Shown here one piece after another: positions 18,291 through 28,400 of a stretch of 64,000 nucleotides of DNA. Source of the stretch: Comamonadaceae bacterium (GTDB taxonomy: Bacteria > Pseudomonadota > Gammaproteobacteria > Burkholderiales > Burkholderiaceae_C). Below the pieces are notes generated by a model. The model was not told the origin of the DNA. It made no database searches and was given only the letters and a program-made list of their open reading frames with translations. Position 1 is the first letter of the stretch, and every line of letters begins with the position of its first letter. The DNA lies in contig JAIXXF010000034.1 in the NCBI GenBank assembly GCA_027490925.1, positions 1 through 64,000 of the forward strand. The letters are read 5' to 3'. The position numbers and the translations under genes are program-made.

Positions 18291-18569
18291 TCAGCGGGTG
18301 GGCGGCAGCCAGTCGCAGCGCAGCCAGCGGTGAGCGTGGGCTTTGGCGCGGCAGTTCACGTAGGCGGTGGGGCACCAGAAAGCGGCCGCGCACAGCGGGG
18401 CGGCCCACCAGCCGACCATCCAGGTCAATGGCAAAACACCGATGGCGCCCACCACCCACAGCGTGAGTGCGGTGTCCCACAGGTGGTACTCCAGCGGGTG
18501 GTCGTGGCGGTGCGCCACCTGCCAGCGCTTGATGCGTTGTAACTCCCGCAAAGACAAACTCACGATCAT
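18291..18569 (-). CDS. Small two-helix membrane protein, function unknown
   Basis: A 92-residue frame starting VSLSLRELQRIKRWQVAH with two hydrophobic helices (about 33-52 and 54-70) and a basic C-terminus containing RWLRCDWLPP. The amphipathic, charged N-terminus and the helices look like real protein, and it converges on queF with a 22-nt gap. I do not recognise a named family. Confidence 0.6.
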   Translation of the reverse strand: MIVSLSLRELQRIKRWQVAHRHDHPLEYHLWDTALTLWVVGAIGVLPLTWMVGWWAAPLCAAAFWCPTAYVNCRAKAHAHRWLRCDWLPPTR

Positions 18570-18712
18570 GCCCGCCTAACCCCCACCTCATCTCACCTCA
18601 AATAAACCACGCCACCCCAACCAGGCAAAAGCTACCAAGTCCAAGTCTCCAGGCCCAAGTTCCCAGGTCCACGGCCAGAGCAGCTCGTCTCCCCCACAAT
18701 GTAGGAGGCGGT

Positions 18713-20089
18713 TCAACCAGCGTCAACCGGAGGCAGGCCCGCTGTGGGTGGCTCTGCACCGCCAGGCGGGCCGCTTAAGGGGAGGTCGAAGAGGTCAGGG
18801 ACCGGGTGAGGAGGTGTCTGGCGAGGTGTCTGATGGGGTGTCTTGTGGGCCTGTGGATGACTTGAGTGGTGTGGCATCGGCCTTTGCCCAGCCGATGGCA
18901 TCGCCAGGGCGTTCAGCGGTGTCGCCGGGTCGGTACGGGCCAGCCCACCCACCCGAACCCCCAGCAGGCGCAGCGGCGGTGTCAGGTCGACCCGCTTCAG
19001 GCACAGGCCAGCGACCCGGCGCAGGGTGGTGGCGTCGGCGCTGTGGGTGGTCATGGTGTGGTCGCGGGTGACGACTTTGAAGTTGCCATAGCGCAGCTTT
19101 ATGCCCACAGTTCTGCCCTGGTAGCCTTTGCGCTGCAAATCGGTGGCGAGCTTGTCACACAGCGCGGTGAGGATGGCACCCAGCTCGGCGCGGTCGCGCA
19201 CCGCGTGCAGGTCGCGCTCGAAAGTGGTTTCGCGGCTCATCGAGACCGGCTCGCTTTCCGTCACCACGGGGCGGTCGTCGCGGCCCCAGGCGGCGTCATG
19301 CAGCCAGGCGCCATGGCTGTTGCCAAAGTGCGTCACCAGCCACGCCCGCTCTCGGGCCGCGAGCTCGCCGAGAGTATGGATGCCGTGCGCGGCCAATTTG
19401 GCCTCGGCTTTGGGGCCGATGCCGTTGACCTTGCGCACGGGCAGCGGCCACACGCGGTCGGCCAGCTCTTCGGCTTGCAGCACGGTGATGCCTTGGGGCT
19501 TGTTGAACTCGCTGGCCATCTTGGCCAGCAGCTTGTTCGGCGCCACACCGATGGAGCAGGTCAGACCGGTCGCGTCCCAAATGCCCTTTTGGATCAGCCG
19601 TGCCAACACCCGGCCGCCTTCCCTCTGACCGCCAGGGACATGGGTGAAGTCAATGTAGACCTCGTCCACCCCGCGGTCTTCCATCTGCGGCGCGATATCG
19701 GTGACGACCGCCTTGAACGCGCGCGAGTAGTGCCGGTATTGCTCAAAGTCCACTGGCAACAAAATGGCCTGGGGGCAAAGCTTGGCGGCTTTCATCAGGC
19801 CCATGGCCGAGCCCACCCCAAAGGCGCGCGCCGCATAGGTGGCGGTGGTGATGACCCCACGGCCGGTGTACTGCCCAAGGACCGGGAACGCCGAGACTGG
19901 AATGCGCTCCAGCGGGGTGTTGGGGTGCCGGGCCAGCAGCGCGTCGTCCTGGCGGCGGCCGCCACCGATCACCACCGGCAGCCCCTTGAGCTGGGGGTAG
20001 CGCAGCAACTCGACCGACGCGTAAAACGCGTCCATGTCGAGGTGGGCGATGCGTCGGGGCAGGGGGCGGGGCGGACAGGCGGCGGTCAC
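18713..20089 (-). CDS. dinB: DNA polymerase IV
   Basis: A 458-residue Y-family translesion polymerase. The catalytic DMDAFYASVE is at about 18-27 and DEVYIDF near 115-122. The helix-hairpin-helix thumb region (VRKVNGIGPKAEAKL) and little-finger domain follow. It is about 100 residues longer than E. coli Pol IV; the extra residues include a low-complexity His/Pro/Thr-rich C-terminal tail that ends near the stop with FDLPLSGP, which resembles the beta-clamp binding motif (QLxLF-like) only weakly. The start is GTG. SOS control is typical for dinB, but no LexA box was found. Confidence 0.95.
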   Translation of the reverse strand: MTAACPPRPLPRRIAHLDMDAFYASVELLRYPQLKGLPVVIGGGRRQDDALLARHPNTPLERIPVSAFPVLGQYTGRGVITTATYAARAFGVGSAMGLMKAAKLCPQAILLPVDFEQYRHYSRAFKAVVTDIAPQMEDRGVDEVYIDFTHVPGGQREGGRVLARLIQKGIWDATGLTCSIGVAPNKLLAKMASEFNKPQGITVLQAEELADRVWPLPVRKVNGIGPKAEAKLAAHGIHTLGELAARERAWLVTHFGNSHGAWLHDAAWGRDDRPVVTESEPVSMSRETTFERDLHAVRDRAELGAILTALCDKLATDLQRKGYQGRTVGIKLRYGNFKVVTRDHTMTTHSADATTLRRVAGLCLKRVDLTPPLRLLGVRVGGLARTDPATPLNALAMPSAGQRPMPHHSSHPQAHKTPHQTPRQTPPHPVPDLFDLPLSGPPGGAEPPTAGLPPVDAG

Positions 20090-20117
20090 GCGCCAAGCCT
20101 AACCGCAGTGGTCCGGT

Positions 20118-21275
20118 TCAAGCGGGGAAGGTGCCCGGCAGCAGGATGCTTTGGTCCACATCCTGCACGCGGGTGCGGCCGCAAAAAGCCATGGTCAGGT
20201 CGAGTTCTTTGTGGATGATCTCCAGCGCTTTGGTCACGCCAGCTTCGCCCATGGCGCCTAAGCCGTACAGGAAAGCGCGGCCGATGTAGGTGCCTTTGGC
20301 ACCCAGTGCCACCGCCTTCAGCACGTCTTGTCCGCTGCGGATGCCACCGTCCATGTGCACCTCGATCTGCGAACCCACCGCTTGCACGATGTCTGGCAGT
20401 GCGCGGATGGACGACGGCGCACCGTCGAGTTGCCGACCACCGTGGTTGGAGACCACCAGCGCGTCGGCGCCGCTGAGGACGGCAAGGCGCGCGTCCTCCA
20501 CGTCCTGAATGCCTTTCAGAATCAGCTTGCCGCCCCAGCGTTTCTTGATCCAAGCCACGTCGTCCCAATTGAGCGCCGGGTCGAACTGCTTGGCGGTCCA
20601 TTCGCTGAGAGAACCCATGTTCTCCACGCCGCTGACGTGTCCCACGATGTTGCCAAACTGGCGGCGCGGGGTGCGCGCCATGCCCAGACACCAGCGCGGT
20701 TTGGTCATCAGATTGAGCAGGTTGGCCAACGTGGGCTTGGGCGGGGCCGACAGGCCGTTTTTCAGGTCTTTGTGCCGCTGGCCCAGAATTTGAAGGTCCA
20801 GCGTCAGCACCAGCGCCGAGCATTGCGCGGCCTTGGCGCGGTCGATCAGCCGTTCGATGAAGCCGCGGTCTTTCATCACATAGAGCTGGAACCAGAACGG
20901 GTGGCCGCCCGTGGCGCGTGAGACGTCTTCGATCGAGCAGATGCTCATGGTGGACAGCGTGAACGGGATGCCGAACTTTTTGGCGGCCAGTGCGCCCAAA
21001 ATCTCGCCGTCGGCGTGCTGCATCCCCGTCAGCCCGGTCGGCGCGATCGCCACCGGCATGGCCACGTCCTGTCCCACCATCTGCGTTGCAGTGCTGCGTC
21101 CCTCCATGTTCACGGCCACGCGCTGACGCAACAGGATGCGCTGGAAGTCGCTTTCATTGGCGCGGTAGGTGCTTTCAGTCCACGAGCCGGAGTCGGCGTA
21201 GTCGTAGAACATGCGCGGCACGCGCTTGCGCGCCAGGCGGCGCAGGTCGTCGATGTGGGTGATGACTTGGGACAT
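20118..21275 (-). CDS. FMN-dependent alpha-hydroxy-acid dehydrogenase (LldD type)
   Basis: A 385-residue TIM-barrel flavoprotein. Signature features are PVAIAPTGLTGM, SNHGGRQLDG with the catalytic His, HMDGGIRSG and the FMN-binding GRAFLYGLGAMGE. The group oxidises L-lactate or other L-2-hydroxy acids and passes electrons to the quinone pool or oxygen. L-lactate dehydrogenase is the usual annotation, but glycolate or mandelate are alternatives. ATG at 21275 is preferred over an in-frame TTG six bases upstream. It is separated by 28 nt from dinB on the same strand. Confidence 0.9.
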   Translation of the reverse strand: MSQVITHIDDLRRLARKRVPRMFYDYADSGSWTESTYRANESDFQRILLRQRVAVNMEGRSTATQMVGQDVAMPVAIAPTGLTGMQHADGEILGALAAKKFGIPFTLSTMSICSIEDVSRATGGHPFWFQLYVMKDRGFIERLIDRAKAAQCSALVLTLDLQILGQRHKDLKNGLSAPPKPTLANLLNLMTKPRWCLGMARTPRRQFGNIVGHVSGVENMGSLSEWTAKQFDPALNWDDVAWIKKRWGGKLILKGIQDVEDARLAVLSGADALVVSNHGGRQLDGAPSSIRALPDIVQAVGSQIEVHMDGGIRSGQDVLKAVALGAKGTYIGRAFLYGLGAMGEAGVTKALEIIHKELDLTMAFCGRTRVQDVDQSILLPGTFPA

Positions 21276-21656
21276 CGCCAAATTATGGGTCGCCAGCGGC
21301 GGCTTGTGCCAGCGGCATGGCCCTGGGAAATCTTTTCATCCGCCTGCAAGGAATTTGCGGATACCGGGCCCGCAAGGGTCGCCCCCACTGGTGGCCGGTG
21401 ACGCAACCGGTGTCATGCCACGCGCGATGGACTGGTGGTGAGGGGGAGGGTGGTTGAAGTAGAGAGGTGGGGCGGGCAACAGGTGCAGAGAGTGGCGGGT
21501 GGCGGGTGGCGCGTGGCGGGTCGCACCCCTCACCGATCCAATATGACCCATCAACCCGGCACCCTAAACGGTGACGCAGTTCGATGCCCCAGAGCCGGTC
21601 TATGAAAATGCTCAGAAATTGGGCCTGCACCCGCGGTTGGGTCGGTATTTTGGGTC

Positions 21657-21675
21657 GGTATTTGGATCAAATACC
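21657..21675. repeat. Inverted repeat ggtattt-ggatc-aaatacc
   Basis: Perfect 7-bp arms around a 5-nt centre in an A/T-rich patch. It has no adjacent T-run, so it is more like an operator or a transposon-type scar than a terminator. Confidence 0.5.
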
Positions 21676-21705
21676 CAGCAATCCCTTGCCGGTTGGCGCT
21701 TTGTT

Positions 21706-21722
21706 GCTATGAATAACGTAGC
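21706..21722 (+). repeat. 17-nt repeat, copy 4 (identical to the copy at 63457)
   Basis: gctatgaataacgtagc occurs here on the plus strand and again, base for base, on the minus strand at 63457-63473. Confidence 0.75.
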
Positions 21723-21849
21723 CACCTGTGGTGGCGCGGTGATGGGACTGGTCTGCCCGTCCGTGTCCCTCTGCGTGGTCGCTTGACCAAGGCGTCGTTT
21801 GGCGGGATTCAGCGCCGCGCGGGTCGGCGGCGCCGAAACCCCGTCGGCC

Positions 21850-22335
21850 TCAGACGCAGGCTTTTTGGGTGCCGCAGCCTCCGTGCGGGTTGAGCGGGGC
21901 GGTCTCTGGATGGGCCAGCAATTCCGTGGTGGTGCAGAAACCCACGTCTTTCAGGTACTGGGTCAGCCCGGCGTCTTTGGTCTTGGCGTGCTCTGGGAAC
22001 CACTCGGCCAGGGCCTGGTTCATGACAGGGATGAAACTGGTGTCACCAGCAAGTGCACGCTTTTCGACCTCGTGCATGGTCTCCAAGATCATGGCGTGGT
22101 CGTTGCTGTGGCAGTTCTCGTCGTCCATGCCCGTGGCCACCATCCAGCGGTCTTCTTGCGCGAAATGCGCCACCGTGTGCGCCAGCAGCTTCTGGAAGCG
22201 TTCTAGGCGGTTGCTTTCCGTCGCCATGAAAGACGACCTCAGCAACTGCATGAATTCGCGGTGGGTGGCGTCGGTGCGGTCGTCGTCGAGAAGCAGGTCG
22301 TCGGACCAAACGGGGAGGGACATCGATGCGTTCAT
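21850..22335 (-). CDS. Bacteriohemerythrin / hemerythrin-domain protein
   Basis: A 161-residue protein with a four-helix hemerythrin fold. The N-terminal MSLPVWSDDLLL and TDATHREF, then HFAQED (a HxxxE-type pair) and later HAMIL and WFPEHAKT, supply the histidine and acidic ligands of a di-iron oxygen-binding site. The C-terminal HGGCGTQKACV adds two cysteines beyond the usual domain end. Roles in the family include oxygen sensing, storage and iron handling. Met at residue 5 is an alternative start. Confidence 0.88.
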   Translation of the reverse strand: MNASMSLPVWSDDLLLDDDRTDATHREFMQLLRSSFMATESNRLERFQKLLAHTVAHFAQEDRWMVATGMDDENCHSNDHAMILETMHEVEKRALAGDTSFIPVMNQALAEWFPEHAKTKDAGLTQYLKDVGFCTTTELLAHPETAPLNPHGGCGTQKACV

Positions 22336-22521
22336 GCGCCGGAGTTTGCCAGATTGCGGTGTGCGAGGGGGAGCGGGTTTGCCCCGCCATGGCGCGTACT
22401 TTGGTATTGCGTCACAACCGTGATTTATTGCCAGATTGAATGCTTAAGCCCGCAGCGTGGGGTGCCGAAGTAATGCGAAAGGCCACGACATCCGGTGGCC
22501 CCGTTACACCAAAGGTTTGGC

Positions 22522-24339
22522 ATGCAATCCCTGGACATCCCTCTGAGCCTCACGCAGAACGCCCGTCCACAAACGGGCTGGAATCTGGCCCGCCTGGTCC
22601 GTCCGGTCCACCCCCCTCACCCGTCCCAATCGGTGGGCGTGGTCGCTGGCGTGGGGATGGTGGCGTCGCTGACCGCGTGTGGGGGCGGTGGGGGTGGGGG
22701 TGGCGTTGGGGCGGGTACCGGGAGCGGATCGACCGCCGTGCCCGCCACGGCCACGCCCTCAGTGACGCCCTCGGCCACACCCAGCACGGTCTTTGTCGTG
22801 TCACCGCCGCCAAGCGCCGCGCAGGCCGCGCGCTTTTTGGCACAAGCCAGCCTGGGCGCGACCCAGGCCGACATCGCGGCGGTGCAGTCGGGCGGCTACG
22901 CGGCGTGGCTGGACGCGCAATTCAACCAGCCCGCCACTCAGGGCCACGTCGCCTGGTTGATGGCCAACGGTTACGGCCTGGAAACGCACCGCCACACGGT
23001 CAATGGGCTGGACAACACCATCTGGCGCAAGCTGGTGGCGAGTCCCGACGCGTTGCGCCAGCGCGTGGTGTTGGCCCTGTCGGAGATTTGCGTGGTGTCG
23101 GTGTTGGGCATCAACTCCGAGTGGCGCCAGTTTGTGGTGGCGGCGTACCTGGACATCCTGGAAGCCAATGCATTCGGCAACTACCGCAACTTGTTGCAGC
23201 AAATGTCCACCAGCCCTGCGATGGGGCAGTATCTGACCTTCCGGGGCAGCGCCAAGGCCAACCCCGCCACCGGCAACCAGCCCGATGAAAACTACGCCCG
23301 CGAGCTGATGCAGTTGTTCACCCTGGGGCTGGCGCAGCTCAACGCCGATGGCACGCCGCGGCTGGCCAATGGCGCGCCCGTGGAGACGTACGACCAGAAC
23401 GACGTGGCCGGGCTGGCCCGCGTGTTCACCGGCTATGAGCTGAACACCGCAGGCCTGAGCGCGCCCTTGCCCCCAGAGGTCTACACCCGGCCGATGTCGG
23501 TGGCCGCCAGCCGCCATGAATCCGGCACCAAAACCTTTCTGGGGACGACCATCCCCGCCGGGACCAACGGCGCGCAAAGCCTGACCCTGGCGCTTGACAC
23601 GCTGTTCAACCACCCCAACCTGCCTCCGTTCATTGGGCGGCAACTGATCCAGCGCCTAGTCACCAGCAACCCCAGCGGCGCGTATGTCGCGCGCGTGGCG
23701 GCGGTGTTTGCCAACAACGGCGCCGGGGTGCGCGGCGACCTGCCTTCAGTGGTGCGCGCGATCTTGCTGGACCCCGAGGCCCGCAGCGACGCCAACCTGG
23801 GCCGCGCCAGCTTTGGCAAATTGCGCGAACCGGTGGTGCGTTTTCTGAACTGGGCGCGGGCCTTCGGCGCCCAGTCGCCCTCGGGTGTGTGGGGGATCGG
23901 TGACACCTCTGACCCCGCCAGTCGCCTGGGCCAAAGCCCCATGCGCGCCAGCTCGGTGTTCAACTTCTTCCGACCCGGCCACGTACCGCCAAACACCGCG
24001 ATGGCCAACCAGGGACTGGCCGCGCCAGAGTTCCAGATCACCACCGAATCGTCGGTGGCGGGTTATGTGAACTTCATGCAGCGGGCCATCAGCGGGTCTG
24101 GCATTGGGGATGTGCGGGCCGACTACACCCGTTTGCTGACGCTGGTGAACGACTCGGCGGCGCTGCTCCATGAGATCAATCTCTTGCTGGCCGCAGGGCA
24201 GGTCTCGGACGCCACCCTGGCCGATCTCAAAGCGGCCCTCGACACCGTGGCGGTCACCACGCCTTCGGGCCCGCTCAACCGCGTGCACGCCGCCTTGGTG
24301 CTGGTGATGGCCGCGCCCGAATACATCGCCCAAAAATGA
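22522..24339 (+). CDS. DUF1800 domain exported protein, possible lipoprotein
   Basis: A 605-residue protein. After a long N-terminal region (about 45 residues) there is a hydrophobic segment ending in a lipobox-like LTAC, followed directly by a run of eight glycines and a Ser/Thr/Pro spacer. From about residue 100 the DUF1800 domain begins (ARFLAQASLGATQADI), with DENYARELMQLFTLG as its hallmark. The biochemical function of DUF1800 is unknown. It is immediately followed by a DUF1501 gene, its standing partner in many proteobacteria. The start ATG at 22522 follows aaagg at 7-8 nt. Confidence 0.9.
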   Translation: MQSLDIPLSLTQNARPQTGWNLARLVRPVHPPHPSQSVGVVAGVGMVASLTACGGGGGGGGVGAGTGSGSTAVPATATPSVTPSATPSTVFVVSPPPSAAQAARFLAQASLGATQADIAAVQSGGYAAWLDAQFNQPATQGHVAWLMANGYGLETHRHTVNGLDNTIWRKLVASPDALRQRVVLALSEICVVSVLGINSEWRQFVVAAYLDILEANAFGNYRNLLQQMSTSPAMGQYLTFRGSAKANPATGNQPDENYARELMQLFTLGLAQLNADGTPRLANGAPVETYDQNDVAGLARVFTGYELNTAGLSAPLPPEVYTRPMSVAASRHESGTKTFLGTTIPAGTNGAQSLTLALDTLFNHPNLPPFIGRQLIQRLVTSNPSGAYVARVAAVFANNGAGVRGDLPSVVRAILLDPEARSDANLGRASFGKLREPVVRFLNWARAFGAQSPSGVWGIGDTSDPASRLGQSPMRASSVFNFFRPGHVPPNTAMANQGLAAPEFQITTESSVAGYVNFMQRAISGSGIGDVRADYTRLLTLVNDSAALLHEINLLLAAGQVSDATLADLKAALDTVAVTTPSGPLNRVHAALVLVMAAPEYIAQK

Positions 24340-24353
24340 AGCAGGGGAACCTC

Positions 24354-25778
24354 ATGACACACCACGCCCACGCCGCAGCCCAACTCGCCACCGGCATCGC
24401 CCCGGACAACGCTTCCCGCCGCGCCTTCTTGAAACGCACCGGGGCCCTGTCACTCGCGGCCGCCGCCACCCCATGGGCCATGAACTTGGCGGCCATGGGC
24501 GAAGCCGCTGCCCAAAGCGCCAACGACTACAAGGCGCTGGTGTGCGTCTTTTTGTTCGGCGGCAACGACCACGCCAACACCCTGGTGCCTTATGACCTGC
24601 CCAGCCACAACGCCTACAGCGCGCTGCGCAGCAACCTCGCCATCGACCGCGCCAGCCTGGCCAACACCGTGCTCAACCCCACCCAGCCGCTGGCGGGTGG
24701 GGTGCAATATGCGCTGGCCCCGGGCCTGGCACCGCTGATGCCGATGTTCGACTCCGGCAAGATGGCCGCGCTGCTCAACGTGGGCACGCTGGTGCAGCCC
24801 ACCACCAAGGCGCAGTACACCAACCGGTCGGTGCCGCTGCCCCCCAAACTGTTTTCTCACAACGACCAACAGTCGTTCTGGCAGGCGTCGTCGCCCGAGG
24901 GCGCGCGTTCCGGTTGGGGCGGACGCATGGGCGACCTGTTCGCCTCGGGCAACGGCAATTCGACGTTCACTTGCATCAGCGTGTCGGGCAATGCGGTGTA
25001 CTTGTCTGGCAACAGCGCCGTGCAGTACCAGGTCACACCCAATGGGTCGGTGCCGGTGCAGGGCATCAAAAGCCCTCTGTTTGGGTCGGCGGCATGTTCC
25101 AGCGCCCTGCAGAACCTGATGACCGCACCGCGTGCGCATTTGTTCGAGTCCGAGTACGCCCGGGTGTCCAAGCGCGCCATCGATGCCAGCGACCAAGTCA
25201 CCGCCGGTCTGGCCAGCGCGCCCGCGCTGCGCACCAGCTTTCCCAGCGGCAACCCTCTGGCCAGCCAACTGGCCATGGTCGCCAAGCTGATCTCGGCCCG
25301 CAACGCGATGGGCGCCAAACGCCAAGTGTTTTTTGTGTCGCTCGGTGGTTTTGACCACCACGACCGCCTGGTGCAAGACCACCCCGGGCTGATCGCCCAA
25401 GTCGGCAGTGCCATGGCGGCCTTCTACAACGCCACGGTGGAAATGGGTGTGGCCAACCAAGTCACTGCGTTCACCGCGTCGGACTTTGGCCGGACCCTGG
25501 TGAGCAACGGCTCGGGGTCGGACCACGGTTGGGGCGGCATGCAGTTCGTGGTGGGCGGCAGCGTGCTGGGTAAATCCTTGGTGGGCAACGCGCCCGAGGT
25601 CGCCAACAACGGCGCCAACGACGTGGGCCAGGGCCGTTTGCTGCCCGAATTGTCGGTGGACCAGTTCGGGGGCACGTTGGCCAATTGGTTCGGCGTGTCG
25701 GCTGCCGACCAAGCGCTTGTGTTGCCCAACTTGCGCAACTACAGCACCCGCGACCTGGGCTTCATGGCGCCTGCCTGA
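24354..25778 (+). CDS. DUF1501 domain protein with Tat signal
   Basis: A 474-residue protein. A twin-arginine signal (SRRAFLKRTG, then a hydrophobic stretch ending AAAQ) directs Tat export, which implies folding with a cofactor or partner in the cytoplasm. The mature part has LFGGNDHANTLVPYD and DFGRTLVSNGSGSDHGWGG, characteristic of DUF1501, a sulfatase-like (alkaline-phosphatase superfamily) fold of unknown activity. An ATG at 24336 overlaps the DUF1800 stop as ATGA, but caggggaa lies just ahead of 24354, so I use that. The two genes are a transcriptional unit. Confidence 0.9.
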   Translation: MTHHAHAAAQLATGIAPDNASRRAFLKRTGALSLAAAATPWAMNLAAMGEAAAQSANDYKALVCVFLFGGNDHANTLVPYDLPSHNAYSALRSNLAIDRASLANTVLNPTQPLAGGVQYALAPGLAPLMPMFDSGKMAALLNVGTLVQPTTKAQYTNRSVPLPPKLFSHNDQQSFWQASSPEGARSGWGGRMGDLFASGNGNSTFTCISVSGNAVYLSGNSAVQYQVTPNGSVPVQGIKSPLFGSAACSSALQNLMTAPRAHLFESEYARVSKRAIDASDQVTAGLASAPALRTSFPSGNPLASQLAMVAKLISARNAMGAKRQVFFVSLGGFDHHDRLVQDHPGLIAQVGSAMAAFYNATVEMGVANQVTAFTASDFGRTLVSNGSGSDHGWGGMQFVVGGSVLGKSLVGNAPEVANNGANDVGQGRLLPELSVDQFGGTLANWFGVSAADQALVLPNLRNYSTRDLGFMAPA

Positions 25779-25800
25779 CGCCTCGGCACCGGTCTGGCGT

Positions 25801-27198
<1,398 letters not shown>

Positions 27199-27316
27199 GG
27201 TGGTGTGGCGTGAAAGGGGGAGATCCCGATGGGTTGGGCCAGGTGGCACGGGCCGGGCCAATCGCCTCAATAATGGGCGACATGGCGTGGGTGTCGGTTC
27301 GGCACGGCTCACGCCC

Positions 27317-28381
27317 ATGCGCATGAAAGACAGCCAAATTTTATCGACGTTCACCGTGGCCCCCGCCGCGGCTTCGGCCCAGCCCGTCTCCAGCGGTGCG
27401 CGCCGGGGCCTGGTGTTTGACGCTTGCCACATCGGGGTGGTGCTGCGCGCGGTGCTTTTTGTCGAGGGGGTCCTGGGCGCGGGCACCCTGTTCATGGCGG
27501 TGGGCTGGCTGGACTGGCTGACCGAGTTGGCGCTGCTCACCGGCGGGGTGTTGCCCGCCACGCTGGTGTGGCTGATCATCTGCTGCGCCCTTAAGACCGC
27601 GTTGTCTCGCTTACCGGGCGTTGGACAGTACGGTGTGGGGATGGGGCTGGGCGCGGCCTGCGGCTTGCTGGCCTGCGCATTGCTGACGGCCGTGACCGGC
27701 GCGCGTGGCGGCGGTCATGTCCCTTGGCTGGCCAGTGCGGTGGCCGGTGCGTTGCTGAGCGGGGCCCTGGTGGCTGCCCTGTTCTGGCGGGCCAAAGGCC
27801 AAACCCCCGCGCAAACCGCTGCGCGCCTGACCGAGTTGCAGGCGCGGATCCGGCCGCACTTTCTGTTCAACACCCTCAACAGCGCAATCGCCCTGGTGCG
27901 GGCCGAACCGGCGCGGGCCGAGGCGCTGCTCGAAGACCTGAGCGACCTGTTCCGCCACGCGCTGGCCGATCCAGGCGAGTCCGTCACGCTGGCCGAAGAG
28001 ATCGCGCTGGCCCGGCGCTACCTGGCCATCGAGCAAGTTCGTTTTGGAGAGCGCCTGCGGGTCGGCTGGTCGATCGACCCCAGCGCGGAGTCCGCCCGCT
28101 TACCGCCCCTGTTGCTGCAGCCCTTGGTGGAAAACGCGGTCAAGCACGGGGTGGAACCAAGCGCCCACGGGGCCGAGGTGCGCATCAGCACCGAGCGGCG
28201 GGGCAATATGGTGGTGATCAGGGTGCGCAACACCGTGCCTAACGGACACGGCGAGGCGGGGCAAGGGCTGGCGCTGAGCAACGTGCGCGACCGATTGCGG
28301 CTGATGCACGACGTGGCCGCCCGGTTCCAGGTGCTGATGCAGCACGGCGTCTACCAGGTGCGCATCGAGGTTCCGCTTTGA
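27317..28381 (+). CDS. algZ: AlgZ/FimS-type membrane sensor histidine kinase
   Basis: A 354-residue protein with four predicted membrane helices (about residues 38-155) and a LytS/YehU-type His_kinase domain. The phospho-acceptor His lies in [12 protein letters not shown], the N box is [10 protein letters not shown] and the G box is GQGLALSNV. There is no PAS, HAMP or separate dimerisation module, as in AlgZ/FimS. It is followed 19 nt later by an AlgR-type regulator and sits next to argH and hemC, the AlgZ-AlgR context. Start is at the first of two in-frame ATGs; 27323 is equally possible. The symbol is by context and architecture. Confidence 0.85.
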   Translation: MRMKDSQILSTFTVAPAAASAQPVSSGARRGLVFDACHIGVVLRAVLFVEGVLGAGTLFMAVGWLDWLTELALLTGGVLPATLVWLIICCALKTALSRLPGVGQYGVGMGLGAACGLLACALLTAVTGARGGGHVPWLASAVAGALLSGALVAALFWRAKGQTPAQTAARLTELQARIRPHFLFNTLNSAIALVRAEPARAEALLEDLSDLFRHALADPGESVTLAEEIALARRYLAIEQVRFGERLRVGWSIDPSAESARLPPLLLQPLVENAVKHGVEPSAHGAEVRISTERRGNMVVIRVRNTVPNGHGEAGQGLALSNVRDRLRLMHDVAARFQVLMQHGVYQVRIEVPL

Positions 28382-28400
28382 ACCGCCCGGAGACTGGCCC

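Larger units (their letters stand above)
21282..21849. other. 568-bp stretch without a convincing gene
   Basis: It lies between the start of the LldD-type gene and the 3' end of the hemerythrin gene, both minus strand. It holds a G/T-rich low-complexity tract (about 21485-21530, repeats of ggcgggt), two copies of gggtcggtattt (21639-21663), a 19-bp inverted repeat (21657-21675) and a 17-nt repeat copy. The plus-strand frame from 21571 has no recognisable features. Confidence 0.6.

Noticed and set aside
21571-21786. 71-codon open frame on the plus strand
   Set aside because: No homology-like features, overlaps two repeats and lacks a ribosome binding site.
22681-22704. Run of G/C bases in the DUF1800 gene as a possible phase-variable slippage tract
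   Set aside because: The run is interrupted by T bases (mixed glycine codons), so it is not a homopolymer that would slip readily.
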